The notes under the pieces are model-generated. The model saw nothing but the letters and a program-made list of their open reading frames with translations, did no database searches and was not told where the DNA came from. The translations under genes were made by a program, and so were the position numbers. Shown piece after piece: positions 6,660-14,445 of a stretch of 15,584 nt of DNA; position 1 is the first letter of the stretch; every line of letters begins with the position of its first letter. Source of the stretch: JBFLYZ01 sp040756415 (GTDB taxonomy: Bacteria; Bacteroidota; Bacteroidia; JADZBD01); the NCBI GenBank assembly GCA_040756415.1, contig JBFLYZ010000077.1:1-15584 (forward strand). The letters are read 5' to 3'.

Positions 6660-6671
6660 GATCTTACAAAT

Positions 6672-7847
6672 TTAGGGTAAAATGTGAACTTTCACAAAAT
6701 CCCCTTTCCTCACCTGCTCAGTCTTTTCATCCAGGAAGACCAGGCAGTTCGCCCCGGCAAAAGAGCCGAGCTTATAGGATTCCTGGCCGGGAAGAATATG
6801 AACTCCCGCATCCAGCTTCCCCTTGAGGAAATGCGACATGCCGGCCCGCTTGCTATAGGCGCTGCGCGAGGGAGCCTTTACCTCATCCATGAAAAAATCA
6901 GGATGCCCGCTCATTTTTCTCAGGGCCGGGAAAACATATTCATAAAAACAGGTAAGCACCGAGGCGGGGTTTCCGGGTAGCGCGAAAAAGAGCTTAGCGC
7001 CCTTTTTGCCGAAGAAAAGAGGCTTGCCGGGTTTTTGCCTTACCTTATGGAAAACGGTACGGACACCGATATTTTTAAGCGCGGCTCCGGCAAAATCGTA
7101 ATCTCCCACCGATATGCCGCCCGTCAGCAGTACCATATCCGATCCCCTGGCGGCCTTGCGCAGCGTGGCGCGTATCCGCTCTTCCTTATCGGGCGCACCA
7201 TAGCATGTCACATCGCTCAGGCCCATGCGCCTGAGCGCTGCCAGCAGCGCCACCGAGTTGGATTCGTATATCTTTCCAGGCCTCAGCTTTGTTCCGGCCG
7301 GCTGCAGCTCGTTGCCCGTTACCAGTATGCTCACACGCGGGCCGGCATATACGCTTACGCTTTTCTTTCCCATGGAGGCCAGCAATCCCGCGGCAGCCGC
7401 ATTCAGCATCATTCCCCTGCGCAGGGCCAGCGCACCTTTCATAAGATCCGATCCAGCGGGGCGGATGTTGGCCCATCGGACCAGGGCCCCTTCCTCCACC
7501 GTGATCACGCGGCCCGATACCTTTACTTTCTCCTGCATGATGACCGCATCGGCTCCACCGGGCACCGGGGCTCCCGTAAATATCCTTACGGCCTGCCCGC
7601 TTCTCAGCTTGCCGCTGAACGAGGCTCCCGCGGCAGTTTCAGCCATCACCTTAAAGGAAACCGCATTGCCATCGAACTTCACCGCGTAACCGTCCATGGC
7701 CGACTGATCGAAGGGAGGTAAATGGAGAGGGGAATAAACATGCTCTGCCAGCACCCGGCCGGCAGCACGATCGGGGGGAATGACCTCAGTAGCCAACAGG
7801 CGCGCATGCTCCGTTACCAGTTTTTTCGCTTTGCGTACAGAGATCAT
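6672..7847 (-). CDS. moeA: Molybdopterin molybdenumtransferase MoeA
   Basis: Inserts molybdate into adenylylated molybdopterin to give Mo-molybdopterin, in the cytosol. The 391-residue product has the full family layout. The N-terminal part carries LPPFDQSAMDGYA (43-55) and the substrate loop FTGAPVPGGADAVIMQE (90-106). The central Mog-like domain carries TGNEL (177-181), ESNS (195-198), TGGISVGDYDF (242-252) and LPGNPAS (290-296). The C-terminal barrel (about 322-391) ends in VKVHILP. Catalytic acids corresponding to the family's Asp and Glu are D52, D100, E106 and D249. The ATG at 7847 has no clear Shine-Dalgarno sequence. It follows the unknown gene by 19 bases and precedes the ModE-type gene by 12, so it probably belongs to the same transcript. 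Confidence 0.97.
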   Translation of the reverse strand: MISVRKAKKLVTEHARLLATEVIPPDRAAGRVLAEHVYSPLHLPPFDQSAMDGYAVKFDGNAVSFKVMAETAAGASFSGKLRSGQAVRIFTGAPVPGGADAVIMQEKVKVSGRVITVEEGALVRWANIRPAGSDLMKGALALRRGMMLNAAAAGLLASMGKKSVSVYAGPRVSILVTGNELQPAGTKLRPGKIYESNSVALLAALRRMGLSDVTCYGAPDKEERIRATLRKAARGSDMVLLTGGISVGDYDFAGAALKNIGVRTVFHKVRQKPGKPLFFGKKGAKLFFALPGNPASVLTCFYEYVFPALRKMSGHPDFFMDEVKAPSRSAYSKRAGMSHFLKGKLDAGVHILPGQESYKLGSFAGANCLVFLDEKTEQVRKGDFVKVHILP

Positions 7848-7866
7848 TTTATGGAAACAAGAAAGT

Positions 7867-8244
7867 TTATTTTTTCCAATACCAGTCTTCGCGCGGGCTG
7901 CTTTCCCGCTGCTTCCAGTAAGCGGAACTTACGATCTTGCCCCCGGGCGTTTTAAGCTGCCTGTTGAATACAGCGGTGATGGGATCGAAGGAGAGATCGG
8001 TAACGCCAACGATAAAAGTATCCGGAGGCGGAGGCGGTGTTTCGGCCGGGATTTCGGGATTCACCGCTGCTGCAGGCTTTGCGGGGGCCTTGGGAGGCGG
8101 GCCCTTGACCACCACCACGGTAAACCCGTTGAACTCAAGCAGCGTTTTCAGGAATTCAACGCGCTCTGGCGTGCAATTCTTCTCCACGATGGAGCATTTC
8201 ACTCCATCCAGCTCTTCAAATGCATGGTTCGGGTTTAATGCCAT
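7867..8244 (-). CDS. Conserved hypothetical protein with Pro/Ala hinge between nuoN and moeA
   Basis: I do not recognise a characterised family. The 125-residue product has no signal peptide or membrane segment and should be cytosolic. Three parts are visible. Residues 1-47 form a compact block (VKCSIVEKN, ERVEFLKTLLEFNGFTVVVV) that looks like an alpha/beta unit. Residues 48-75 are a Pro/Ala-rich linker including a run of five prolines. Residues 76-125 form a second block (TFIVGVTDLSFDPITAVF, then a WYWKK end). The layout reminds me of lineage-specific hypothetical proteins in Bacteroidota, but this is memory, not a search. It starts 4 bases after nuoN and ends 19 bases before moeA, so it bridges the two operons and is probably co-transcribed. 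Nothing in it suggests a direct role in complex I or Moco. Confidence 0.85.
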   Translation of the reverse strand: MALNPNHAFEELDGVKCSIVEKNCTPERVEFLKTLLEFNGFTVVVVKGPPPKAPAKPAAAVNPEIPAETPPPPPDTFIVGVTDLSFDPITAVFNRQLKTPGGKIVSSAYWKQRESSPREDWYWKK

Positions 8245-8248
8245 GTTC

Positions 8249-9655
8249 TTAAACCTTAATGAATAGTGACACGATGTACTCGAACAATCCGCTTACAAAT
8301 CCCGTAACGATGATACCCGCCATGCAGATGGCCAGCGACAGGCCCGACATCAGGCTGCCTTCCAGCTTGGCGATCGGGCTCTCGCTTTTATCCACGAACA
8401 TGGCCTTTACCACACGCAGGTAATAGTACAGCGAAACAACCATGTTGAGCGCGGCTATGGCGATAAGCAGGTAATTTCCCTTGCCCGCGCCCGCGGTGAC
8501 CAGGAACATCTTTCCGAAGAAGCCGGCAGTGGGCGGTATGCCGGCCAGCGAAAAAAGCGCAAGCGCCATGACCAGGGCCAGCATGGGGTTGGTGGAATAA
8601 AAACCTTTATAATCATCGATGCCCTCCTTACCGGTTGCGGCCGAGACCAGCGTAACCACACCGAAAGCGGCCAGGTTGGAGAAGAGATAAACGATGAGGA
8701 AATAAATGGCCGATGAGAAGCCCGTTTCATTGCCTGCCGAGAGGCCCAGCAGGATGTAACCCACCTGCGTAATGGAGGAAAAGGCGAGGAACCGCTTGAT
8801 ATTCTGCTGGCGGATGGCGAACAGGTTGCCGACCACGATGGTCACGATAATGGACAGGTAAAGCACATTGTACCACATGCCTTCCAGGTCGCGGAACAGG
8901 CCGCCCAAAACGGTGATGAGCACAAACACCATGGCGGCCTTGGATATCACGGAGAGATAGGCCGTGACCGGGGCGGGCGCTCCCTCGTACACATCGGCCG
9001 TCCACAGGTGAAAAGGAACAGCGGAAAGCTTGAAGGCAAAGCCCGCAAAGACCATAATGAAGGCAAAGAGCTGCAGCTCGCTGCCGTGCAGGTAATCGGC
9101 CATGTACGCAAAATCCAGGGTGCCGGTAGTGCCGTACAGCAGGGAGATGCCGAACAGGCTTATAGCTGACGCGAAGGCCGAGGAAATGATCATCTTGAAC
9201 GCGGCCTCGGACGAGCGGGGCCTTTCCAGGTCGAAGTTGACCAGGGCCGCCAGGGGAATGGCGGATAGCTCGAGGCCCAGGTAGAACATCAGGAAGTTCT
9301 GGCTGGATATCATAAAGAACATACCCAGCAGCGTAGACAGCAAAAGGAGATAGAACTCCAGCAGGTGCTTATGGTTCTTCAGCCAGTCGAAGGCCTGCAG
9401 CGAAACAAGCAGGGTGCCGAAGTTCAGGATGTTCTTTTCAAGCGAAAGCACATCGTTGGTTACAAACATGCCGCTGAACAGGGCGCCTTCGCGGTTCATG
9501 AAGAAGCCCGCGATAAAGTTCAGGAGCAGGAGCCCGTTGGCGATGTGCATCAGCGCAGCGTTATCCCGTATGCCCTCCCCTATTTTCAGGATAAGCAGGA
9601 TAAAGATGATCACGGTAAGGATCAGCTCGCTTTTCATCAATATGAAGAAATCCAT
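8249..9655 (-). CDS. nuoN: NADH-quinone oxidoreductase subunit N, antiporter-like
   Basis: Proximal antiporter-like pumping subunit of complex I. The reading frame stays open for 189 codons upstream, back to 10222, but that part lies over nuoM in another frame, is rich in Arg and His, and is not hydrophobic. The true start is therefore the ATG at 9655 (MDFFILMKSE), two bases after the nuoM stop, giving 468 residues. Key residues are present: E129 in YLGLELSAIP, K154 in AAFKMII, K209 in FAFKLSAVPFH (helix 7), and K239 in VISKAAMVF (helix 8). Some 13-14 hydrophobic segments are expected. It is the last nuo gene; a small unknown gene follows after 4 bases. Confidence 0.96.
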   Translation of the reverse strand: MDFFILMKSELILTVIIFILLILKIGEGIRDNAALMHIANGLLLLNFIAGFFMNREGALFSGMFVTNDVLSLEKNILNFGTLLVSLQAFDWLKNHKHLLEFYLLLLSTLLGMFFMISSQNFLMFYLGLELSAIPLAALVNFDLERPRSSEAAFKMIISSAFASAISLFGISLLYGTTGTLDFAYMADYLHGSELQLFAFIMVFAGFAFKLSAVPFHLWTADVYEGAPAPVTAYLSVISKAAMVFVLITVLGGLFRDLEGMWYNVLYLSIIVTIVVGNLFAIRQQNIKRFLAFSSITQVGYILLGLSAGNETGFSSAIYFLIVYLFSNLAAFGVVTLVSAATGKEGIDDYKGFYSTNPMLALVMALALFSLAGIPPTAGFFGKMFLVTAGAGKGNYLLIAIAALNMVVSLYYYLRVVKAMFVDKSESPIAKLEGSLMSGLSLAICMAGIIVTGFVSGLFEYIVSLFIKV

Positions 9656-9657
9656 GT

Positions 9658-11151
9658 TCACGGGCTTACTCCTCCTATGATCTTGTTCATGATGAGCTGT
9701 GAATCGGGCATAACGAGATCGGTAAGCCAGAAGGGGGCAAAGCCGATGGCCAGTATGGCCAGGATCAGAATGGCGGAGGCCAGCTTCTCGTTCCAGGCCG
9801 CATCCTGCAGGCGAAGGTAGCCCTCGTTCCGGATGGGGCCCATGACCGATGCGCCCAGGGCGCGCAGGATGTATACCGCGGTAACCACTATGGATGCGCA
9901 TCCGATGATGGTGGCTGTGCGGTGAAAGGCACCGGGATTCTGCCAGGAGCCAACGAACACGGTCATCTCCGCCACAAAACCGCTCAGCCCCGGCAAGCCG
10001 AGGGAGCAGAGGCCGGCTATAAAGATGACCACGGATATGAACGGCAGCGTTTTCAGCAGCCCGCCCAGCTCGCCCACCTGTCGGGTGTGGGTGCGCTCGT
10101 AGATCATGCCTATGGCCGCGAAGAAAAGGGCCGTCATGAGGCCGTGCGATACCATCTGCATGATGGCCCCGGCCACCGCGGTGGTGGTGAGCATGCCTAT
10201 GCCCAGCAGCACGAAGCCGCAATGCGAAACGGAGGAATAGGCGTTGATGTATTTGAGGTCCTTCTGCATCATGGTGGCGAAAGCGCCATACAGGATGGCG
10301 ATGGAGGCCAGAACGATAATAAGCCAGGAATACTGCTGGGCCGCTTCGGGCATCAGGTAGGTGGCTACGCGCAGGCAGCCGTATCCCCCGAGCTTCATGG
10401 ATATGCCGGCCAGGAACATGGATGCGGCCGTAGGGGCTGAAGAATGTCCGTCAGGCGCCCAGGTGTGGAACGGGAACATGGCCGTGAACACGCCAAAGCC
10501 GATAAAGATCATAGGGAAAAGCAGGCTCTGCAGTCCGGGAGGGATCCCCGCTTCCGCTATCTTCATGAGGTCGAATGTATTTCCGGCACTGTAATACATG
10601 CCCAGCAGGCCCACCAGCACCAGGGCCGATCCGCCCATGAGCATAAGGGCCAGCTTATTGGCGCTGTACACCTTCTTTCCGCTTCCCCAAATGGCGATGA
10701 GCAGGTATTTGGGTATGACAGCCAGCTCGAGGAAGAAGAACATCAGGAAAAGGTCGAGCGAGATGAAAAAGCCGTAAGCGCCCGCGCTGAGGAAAACGAT
10801 AAGGAAAAAGAACTCTTTAGGCTGCTGCTGCACATTCCAGGAGAATAAAATGCCGCACAACACCACGATAGCGGTGAGCAGGATCATGGCCACGGCAATG
10901 CCGTCAACGCCCACATGGTAATTTATACCCAGCGAGGGATACCATTCATGCATCGATTCAAAAAGCATTTGCGCGGTGTTGCCGGCCTTGCGCTCGGCCC
11001 GGTAGCCCCAGAGCAGAACGAGCGAGATGACCAGTTGCAGGGCCGACCCGAGTAAAGCGGCCAGGCGTACCTGCCTGGGGTCGCGCAGCAGCAGCAGCAC
11101 CAGGGCCGTGACCAGCGGAACATGAATAAGTATGTGCAGGATCATGTCCAT
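9658..11151 (-). CDS. nuoM: NADH-quinone oxidoreductase subunit M, antiporter-like
   Basis: Middle antiporter-like proton-pumping subunit of complex I. I choose the ATG at 11151 (product MDMILHIL..., 497 residues) because it follows the nuoL TAA by one base. An ATG at 11184 would add 11 residues and overlap nuoL; an ATG at 11145 is also possible. Family features are E142 in FFLELAVIPKY, H229 in FPFHTWAPDGH, K253 in GISMKLGGYG, and E395 in SGFVAEMTVF. The helix-7 lysine found in E. coli NuoM and mitochondrial ND4 (context AFxVKxP) is replaced by F222 in GFGVFTAMFPFH, which I confirmed on the DNA. The TGA stop is followed after two bases by the nuoN ATG. Confidence 0.96.
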   Translation of the reverse strand: MDMILHILIHVPLVTALVLLLLRDPRQVRLAALLGSALQLVISLVLLWGYRAERKAGNTAQMLFESMHEWYPSLGINYHVGVDGIAVAMILLTAIVVLCGILFSWNVQQQPKEFFFLIVFLSAGAYGFFISLDLFLMFFFLELAVIPKYLLIAIWGSGKKVYSANKLALMLMGGSALVLVGLLGMYYSAGNTFDLMKIAEAGIPPGLQSLLFPMIFIGFGVFTAMFPFHTWAPDGHSSAPTAASMFLAGISMKLGGYGCLRVATYLMPEAAQQYSWLIIVLASIAILYGAFATMMQKDLKYINAYSSVSHCGFVLLGIGMLTTTAVAGAIMQMVSHGLMTALFFAAIGMIYERTHTRQVGELGGLLKTLPFISVVIFIAGLCSLGLPGLSGFVAEMTVFVGSWQNPGAFHRTATIIGCASIVVTAVYILRALGASVMGPIRNEGYLRLQDAAWNEKLASAILILAILAIGFAPFWLTDLVMPDSQLIMNKIIGGVSP

Positions 11152-11152
11152 T

Positions 11153-13090
11153 TTACATCCAGAGATAGATAAACAGAAGGGCAAAACCGATCACGCCAGT
11201 AAAGAACCAGATCGCGTAGCCTTGCGCCTTGCCCGACTGCATGCCCCGTATGGCCTCCGAAAAGTTTTCGGTGACCACCGCGGTGGTATTCACCAGGCCG
11301 TCCACCACATTACGGTCGATCCACGCTGCCGGGCGTCCGAGCAGGTTGAAAATGATCTTTTTGGTGACGAACAGATAGATCTCGTCAATATAGAACTTGT
11401 TGTAAGACCAGTGGTACGCGCTTCGCATTGCGTTCGATAAGCGATGCGGCACCTCCGAAGCTTTCCTGTACATGAGCATAGCTGCCAGTATTCCCGCCAG
11501 GGCCACGCCTATAGGCAGCATGGAAAAATCCCAGTGCATCTCCGTATGCAGCGGGCTGCCATCAGCGGAAACATAATTTCCGAAAGGCACGAAGCCGGCC
11601 GCGACCGAACATAGCCCCAGGATGAGCAGCGGAGCCAGCATGGAAAACGGGGCTTCGCCATGGTGATGATGTGCCCCGTGCGGGCGGTATTCCTTGTTCC
11701 AGAAAATTGAGAAGAACAGCCTGAACATGTAGAAGGAAGTGATGCCCGCGGTAACAAGAGCAACATAAAAGACGGTCTTATCCGAATGGAATGCAGCGGT
11801 GAGTATCTCCTCCTTGGAAAAGAACCCGGCAAAAGGCGGGATGCCGGCAATGGCCAGGCAGGCGACCAGGAAGGTAATATGGGTGACCGGCATGTGTTTT
11901 CTCAACCCGCCCATATCCAGCATGTCGTTCGAATGCACGTAATGGATCACCGCGCCAGCGCCCAGGAACAGCAAGGCCTTGAACATGGCATGCGTAAACA
12001 GGTGGAACATAGAGGCCGTATAGCCCAGCCCGCCTTCAGCGTAGTAGCCCGATACCCCCAGCGCGAACATCATATACCCGATCTGCGACATGGTAGAATA
12101 GGCCAGCACACGCTTGATATCTGTTTGCGTACAGGCGATGAGGGCGGCCAGCAGGGCGGAGAACGCTCCCACGTAAGCCACCACATCGAGCGCCACCGGG
12201 CAGGAGATGGCAAAGACCGGGAAGAGGCGCGCGACCAGGAACACGCCAGCCACCACCATGGTGGCCGCGTGGATGAGCGCAGAAACGGGAGTAGGGCCTT
12301 CCATGGCATCGGGCAGCCAGATGTGCAGCGGGAACATGGCCGATTTGCCTGCACCGCCCATAAATACAAGCACCAGCCCCCAGGTAAGGGCGCTCACGCC
12401 CAGGAAGCCGGCTGTGGTGATGCCGATCAACTGGGAGGAAGCCGGATCGGTAAGCCGCTGGATCAGGGTCGGGAAATCGAGCGTTTCGCCATAAAATGCG
12501 AGAATAAGAATGCCTATGAGGAAACCGAGGTCGGCAAAGCGTGTTACGATGAAAGCCTTCTTGGATGCCGCCACGGCCGAAGGCTTGTCATAATAAAAGC
12601 CGATGAGCAGGAAGGATGAAACACCTACCAGCTCCCAGAAAATATAGATCTGGAACAGATTGCAGGCCAGCACCAGCCCCAGCATGGAGAAGGTGAACAG
12701 GGAAAGGAAAGCGTAAAACACGGAGAACCGTTCCTCGCCTTTCATGTATCCCAGCGAATAGATATGCACCATCAGCGAAACGAAGGTGACCACTACGATC
12801 ATCATCACCGAGATGGGATCGAGCAGTATGCCCATATCGATCGATATGTTCTCGCTGAAGGGCAGCCAGGTATATTTCAGAGCGGTGATCTGCCGGTACA
12901 CCCCATCGGCCTGTCCGTATACAAAAAAATACTGGTACGCTACGTAGAATGAAAGCATTGCCGATACCAGGATGGAAGCGGTGCCCAGCATGCCTGCCGC
13001 TCCCTTCATGCGCCTGCCGAACAGGCCCAGCAGGAAAAAGCTGGCCAGGGGCAGGAGGGGTATCAGGGCTATATATTTTCCGCTCAGCAT
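11153..13090 (-). CDS. nuoL: NADH-quinone oxidoreductase subunit L, antiporter-like
   Basis: Distal proton-pumping subunit of complex I, related to MrpA antiporters, with the long lateral helix at its C-terminus. The 645-residue product has the expected ionisable residues: E153 in FWELVGVSSF, K249 in GGAGKSAMFPLH (the helix-7 lysine), H256, H274 in SALIHAATMV, and H363 and H367 in FHLFTHAMFK. A polar loop (about 476-486) contains the run HGAHHHHGEA, which could bind metal but may only be a flexible loop. The C-terminal 80 residues hold the amphipathic stretch and final anchor typical of the lateral helix. It starts on the nuoK stop (TGATG). It ends one base before the preferred nuoM start. 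Confidence 0.97.
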   Translation of the reverse strand: MLSGKYIALIPLLPLASFFLLGLFGRRMKGAAGMLGTASILVSAMLSFYVAYQYFFVYGQADGVYRQITALKYTWLPFSENISIDMGILLDPISVMMIVVVTFVSLMVHIYSLGYMKGEERFSVFYAFLSLFTFSMLGLVLACNLFQIYIFWELVGVSSFLLIGFYYDKPSAVAASKKAFIVTRFADLGFLIGILILAFYGETLDFPTLIQRLTDPASSQLIGITTAGFLGVSALTWGLVLVFMGGAGKSAMFPLHIWLPDAMEGPTPVSALIHAATMVVAGVFLVARLFPVFAISCPVALDVVAYVGAFSALLAALIACTQTDIKRVLAYSTMSQIGYMMFALGVSGYYAEGGLGYTASMFHLFTHAMFKALLFLGAGAVIHYVHSNDMLDMGGLRKHMPVTHITFLVACLAIAGIPPFAGFFSKEEILTAAFHSDKTVFYVALVTAGITSFYMFRLFFSIFWNKEYRPHGAHHHHGEAPFSMLAPLLILGLCSVAAGFVPFGNYVSADGSPLHTEMHWDFSMLPIGVALAGILAAMLMYRKASEVPHRLSNAMRSAYHWSYNKFYIDEIYLFVTKKIIFNLLGRPAAWIDRNVVDGLVNTTAVVTENFSEAIRGMQSGKAQGYAIWFFTGVIGFALLFIYLWM

Positions 13091-13404
13091 CAGTGTTTCA
13101 TCTGGTCGGCATCATCCACATCCACCGACTTGTAATTACGATACAGGCCGATGATAATGGCAATGGCCACGGCCGCCTCAGCGGCCGCAATGGTAATGAT
13201 AAATATGGTGAAGAAGATGCCCTCCAGCTTATCCGGATAGAGGTAGTGGTTGAAGGCCACGAAATTGATGTTCACCGCGTTCAGGATCAGCTCGACTGAC
13301 ATGAGCATGGTGATCATGTTCCTGCGCGTAAGAAAGCCGTACACACCGATAAAGAACAGGGCGGTGCTCACGATGAGAATGTGTGAAAGGCCTATCTCAT
13401 TCAT
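13090..13404 (-). CDS. nuoK: NADH-quinone oxidoreductase subunit K
   Basis: Three-helix membrane subunit of complex I, related to MrpC, that provides two buried glutamates to the proton path. In the 104-residue product these are E38 (in MSVELILNAVN) and E76 (in IAAAEAAVAIAI). The family usually has about 100 residues, so the gene is complete. The C-terminal tail (KSVDVDDADQMKH) is acidic and polar, and a little longer than in many homologues. It overlaps nuoJ by 4 bases at its start. It overlaps nuoL by 1 base at its end (TGATG). Confidence 0.96.
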   Translation of the reverse strand: MNEIGLSHILIVSTALFFIGVYGFLTRRNMITMLMSVELILNAVNINFVAFNHYLYPDKLEGIFFTIFIITIAAAEAAVAIAIIIGLYRNYKSVDVDDADQMKH

Positions 13405-13916
13405 GCTTTGGTGCGCGTTTTAATGGCGATCACAATACAGCCTATCATGGCCGCCAGCAGCAGTATGCTTACCGCCTCGAAAGGGAGAATATAGCCGTGC
13501 TCGGTAAGGCTCAGCATCTGCGTGCCTATATTCTTCACGCTTGCCTCTACGGGGGCGCCCTGGCTGGGGTAAAACTCCTGCCTGTTGATCAGCATAAGCG
13601 TAAGTATAAGCGCGAAGGCGGCCGCCAGGGCCGAGAAGAGCATGCGTCCGCGCCCGGGCCTGGGCATATCGGCCCCGGCCTCGTGCGTGAGGAAAATGGA
13701 AAAGATGATCAGCACCACAATGCCGCCTACGTACACCACGATCTGCACTGCGGCAATGAACTCGTAGTTCAGGTAAAAGTACAGGCCCGCGATGCCCAGC
13801 AGGGAGAACAGCAAATAGATCGCAGCCCGGAATATCTTGCGCGAAGTGACGGCCAGCAGGGCCCCGCCCAGGATGGCGGCAGAAAGAATATAGAATATGA
13901 CCGTTGACGCGCTCAC
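13401..13916 (-). CDS. nuoJ: NADH-quinone oxidoreductase subunit J
   Basis: Small membrane subunit of complex I. Its third helix takes part in coupling between the quinone site and the pumping subunits. The 171-residue product has about five hydrophobic helices. The conserved third-helix stretch VYVGGIVVLIIF is at residues 61-72, matching the family VVYxGxIxVLxxF pattern with its tyrosine (Y62). The start codon is GTG at 13916, directly after the nuoI TAG. No in-frame ATG is near, so GTG is the most likely start. The stop overlaps the nuoK start by 4 bases (ATGA), suggesting translational coupling. The loop after helix 3 (about 78-92) is charged and proline-rich. Confidence 0.94.
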   Translation of the reverse strand: MSASTVIFYILSAAILGGALLAVTSRKIFRAAIYLLFSLLGIAGLYFYLNYEFIAAVQIVVYVGGIVVLIIFSIFLTHEAGADMPRPGRGRMLFSALAAAFALILTLMLINRQEFYPSQGAPVEASVKNIGTQMLSLTEHGYILPFEAVSILLLAAMIGCIVIAIKTRTKA

Positions 13917-14387
13917 CTACTCTACCCCGTCCTTTAGTTTGGATCCCGGCCTGTTCAGGATCTTTTTCAATTGCTTCTTGTCAAAAACGCTGTGCTCGAA
14001 GTTCTGGCCCATGACAATGGCATTGGTCGGGCAGGCCTCGATGCAGTGATTGCACATGGTGCACAGGTCAAGGTGGTATACCCAGGTATCGATACGCTTT
14101 TTCTTTTTCCCGTCCGCCTGCACTTCCTGCTTGGTGATGATCTTGATCGAGCCGTTGGGACAGGCGATCTCGCAGGCCTGGCAGCCGGTGCAGCGGTGCT
14201 CGTTCAGCTCATCGTGGGGCATGATCACCTCGCCACGGAAGCGTTCGGCCATGGGAGCCCTGTATTCGGGATACTGCTCCGTAACGATCTCTTTAGGATG
14301 CGTGAAATAGTAGCCCGTAAGCCTCATCCCCTTCAGCAGCGAACGTATGGACCTGAAAACCGTACCGAAATATTCTCTCAAAAACAT
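13917..14387 (-). CDS. nuoI: NADH-quinone oxidoreductase subunit I, 2x[4Fe-4S]
   Basis: Peripheral-arm ferredoxin-like subunit that passes electrons through two [4Fe-4S] clusters (N6a and N6b in the family) towards the last cluster before quinone. Both cysteine motifs are intact in the 156-residue product: C66, C69, C72, C76 and C109, C112, C115, C119, each followed by proline. A lysine-rich loop (about 90-98) lies between them. The N-terminal 30 residues are amphipathic, as expected for a subunit lying on the membrane arm. The ATG at 14387 is preceded directly by AAAGG, so the ribosome-site spacing is short. The gene ends with TAG at 13919-13917, and nuoJ begins at the very next base in the same frame. 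Confidence 0.96.
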   Translation of the reverse strand: MFLREYFGTVFRSIRSLLKGMRLTGYYFTHPKEIVTEQYPEYRAPMAERFRGEVIMPHDELNEHRCTGCQACEIACPNGSIKIITKQEVQADGKKKKRIDTWVYHLDLCTMCNHCIEACPTNAIVMGQNFEHSVFDKKQLKKILNRPGSKLKDGVE

Positions 14388-14445
14388 CCTTTGCGAATTA
14401 TAAACCCCTTTAAAACTTTACACTTTCAACTTACAAACTTTCAAC
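14388..14445. repeat. Short tandem repeats in the nuoH-nuoI spacer
   Basis: The 58-bp AT-rich spacer contains the 14-mer ACTTTCAACTTACA twice, at 14422-14435 and 14437-14450, one base apart; the second copy runs over the nuoH stop codon. On the coding strand this reads as repeated GTTGAAAGT blocks. It is the only real gap in the nuo array. No confident promoter or terminator is seen in it. Confidence 0.8.

Noticed and set aside
9656..10222. N-terminal extension of the NuoN frame (189 codons)
   Set aside because: It overlaps nuoM in another frame, is not hydrophobic, and NuoN family members begin near the ATG at 9655.
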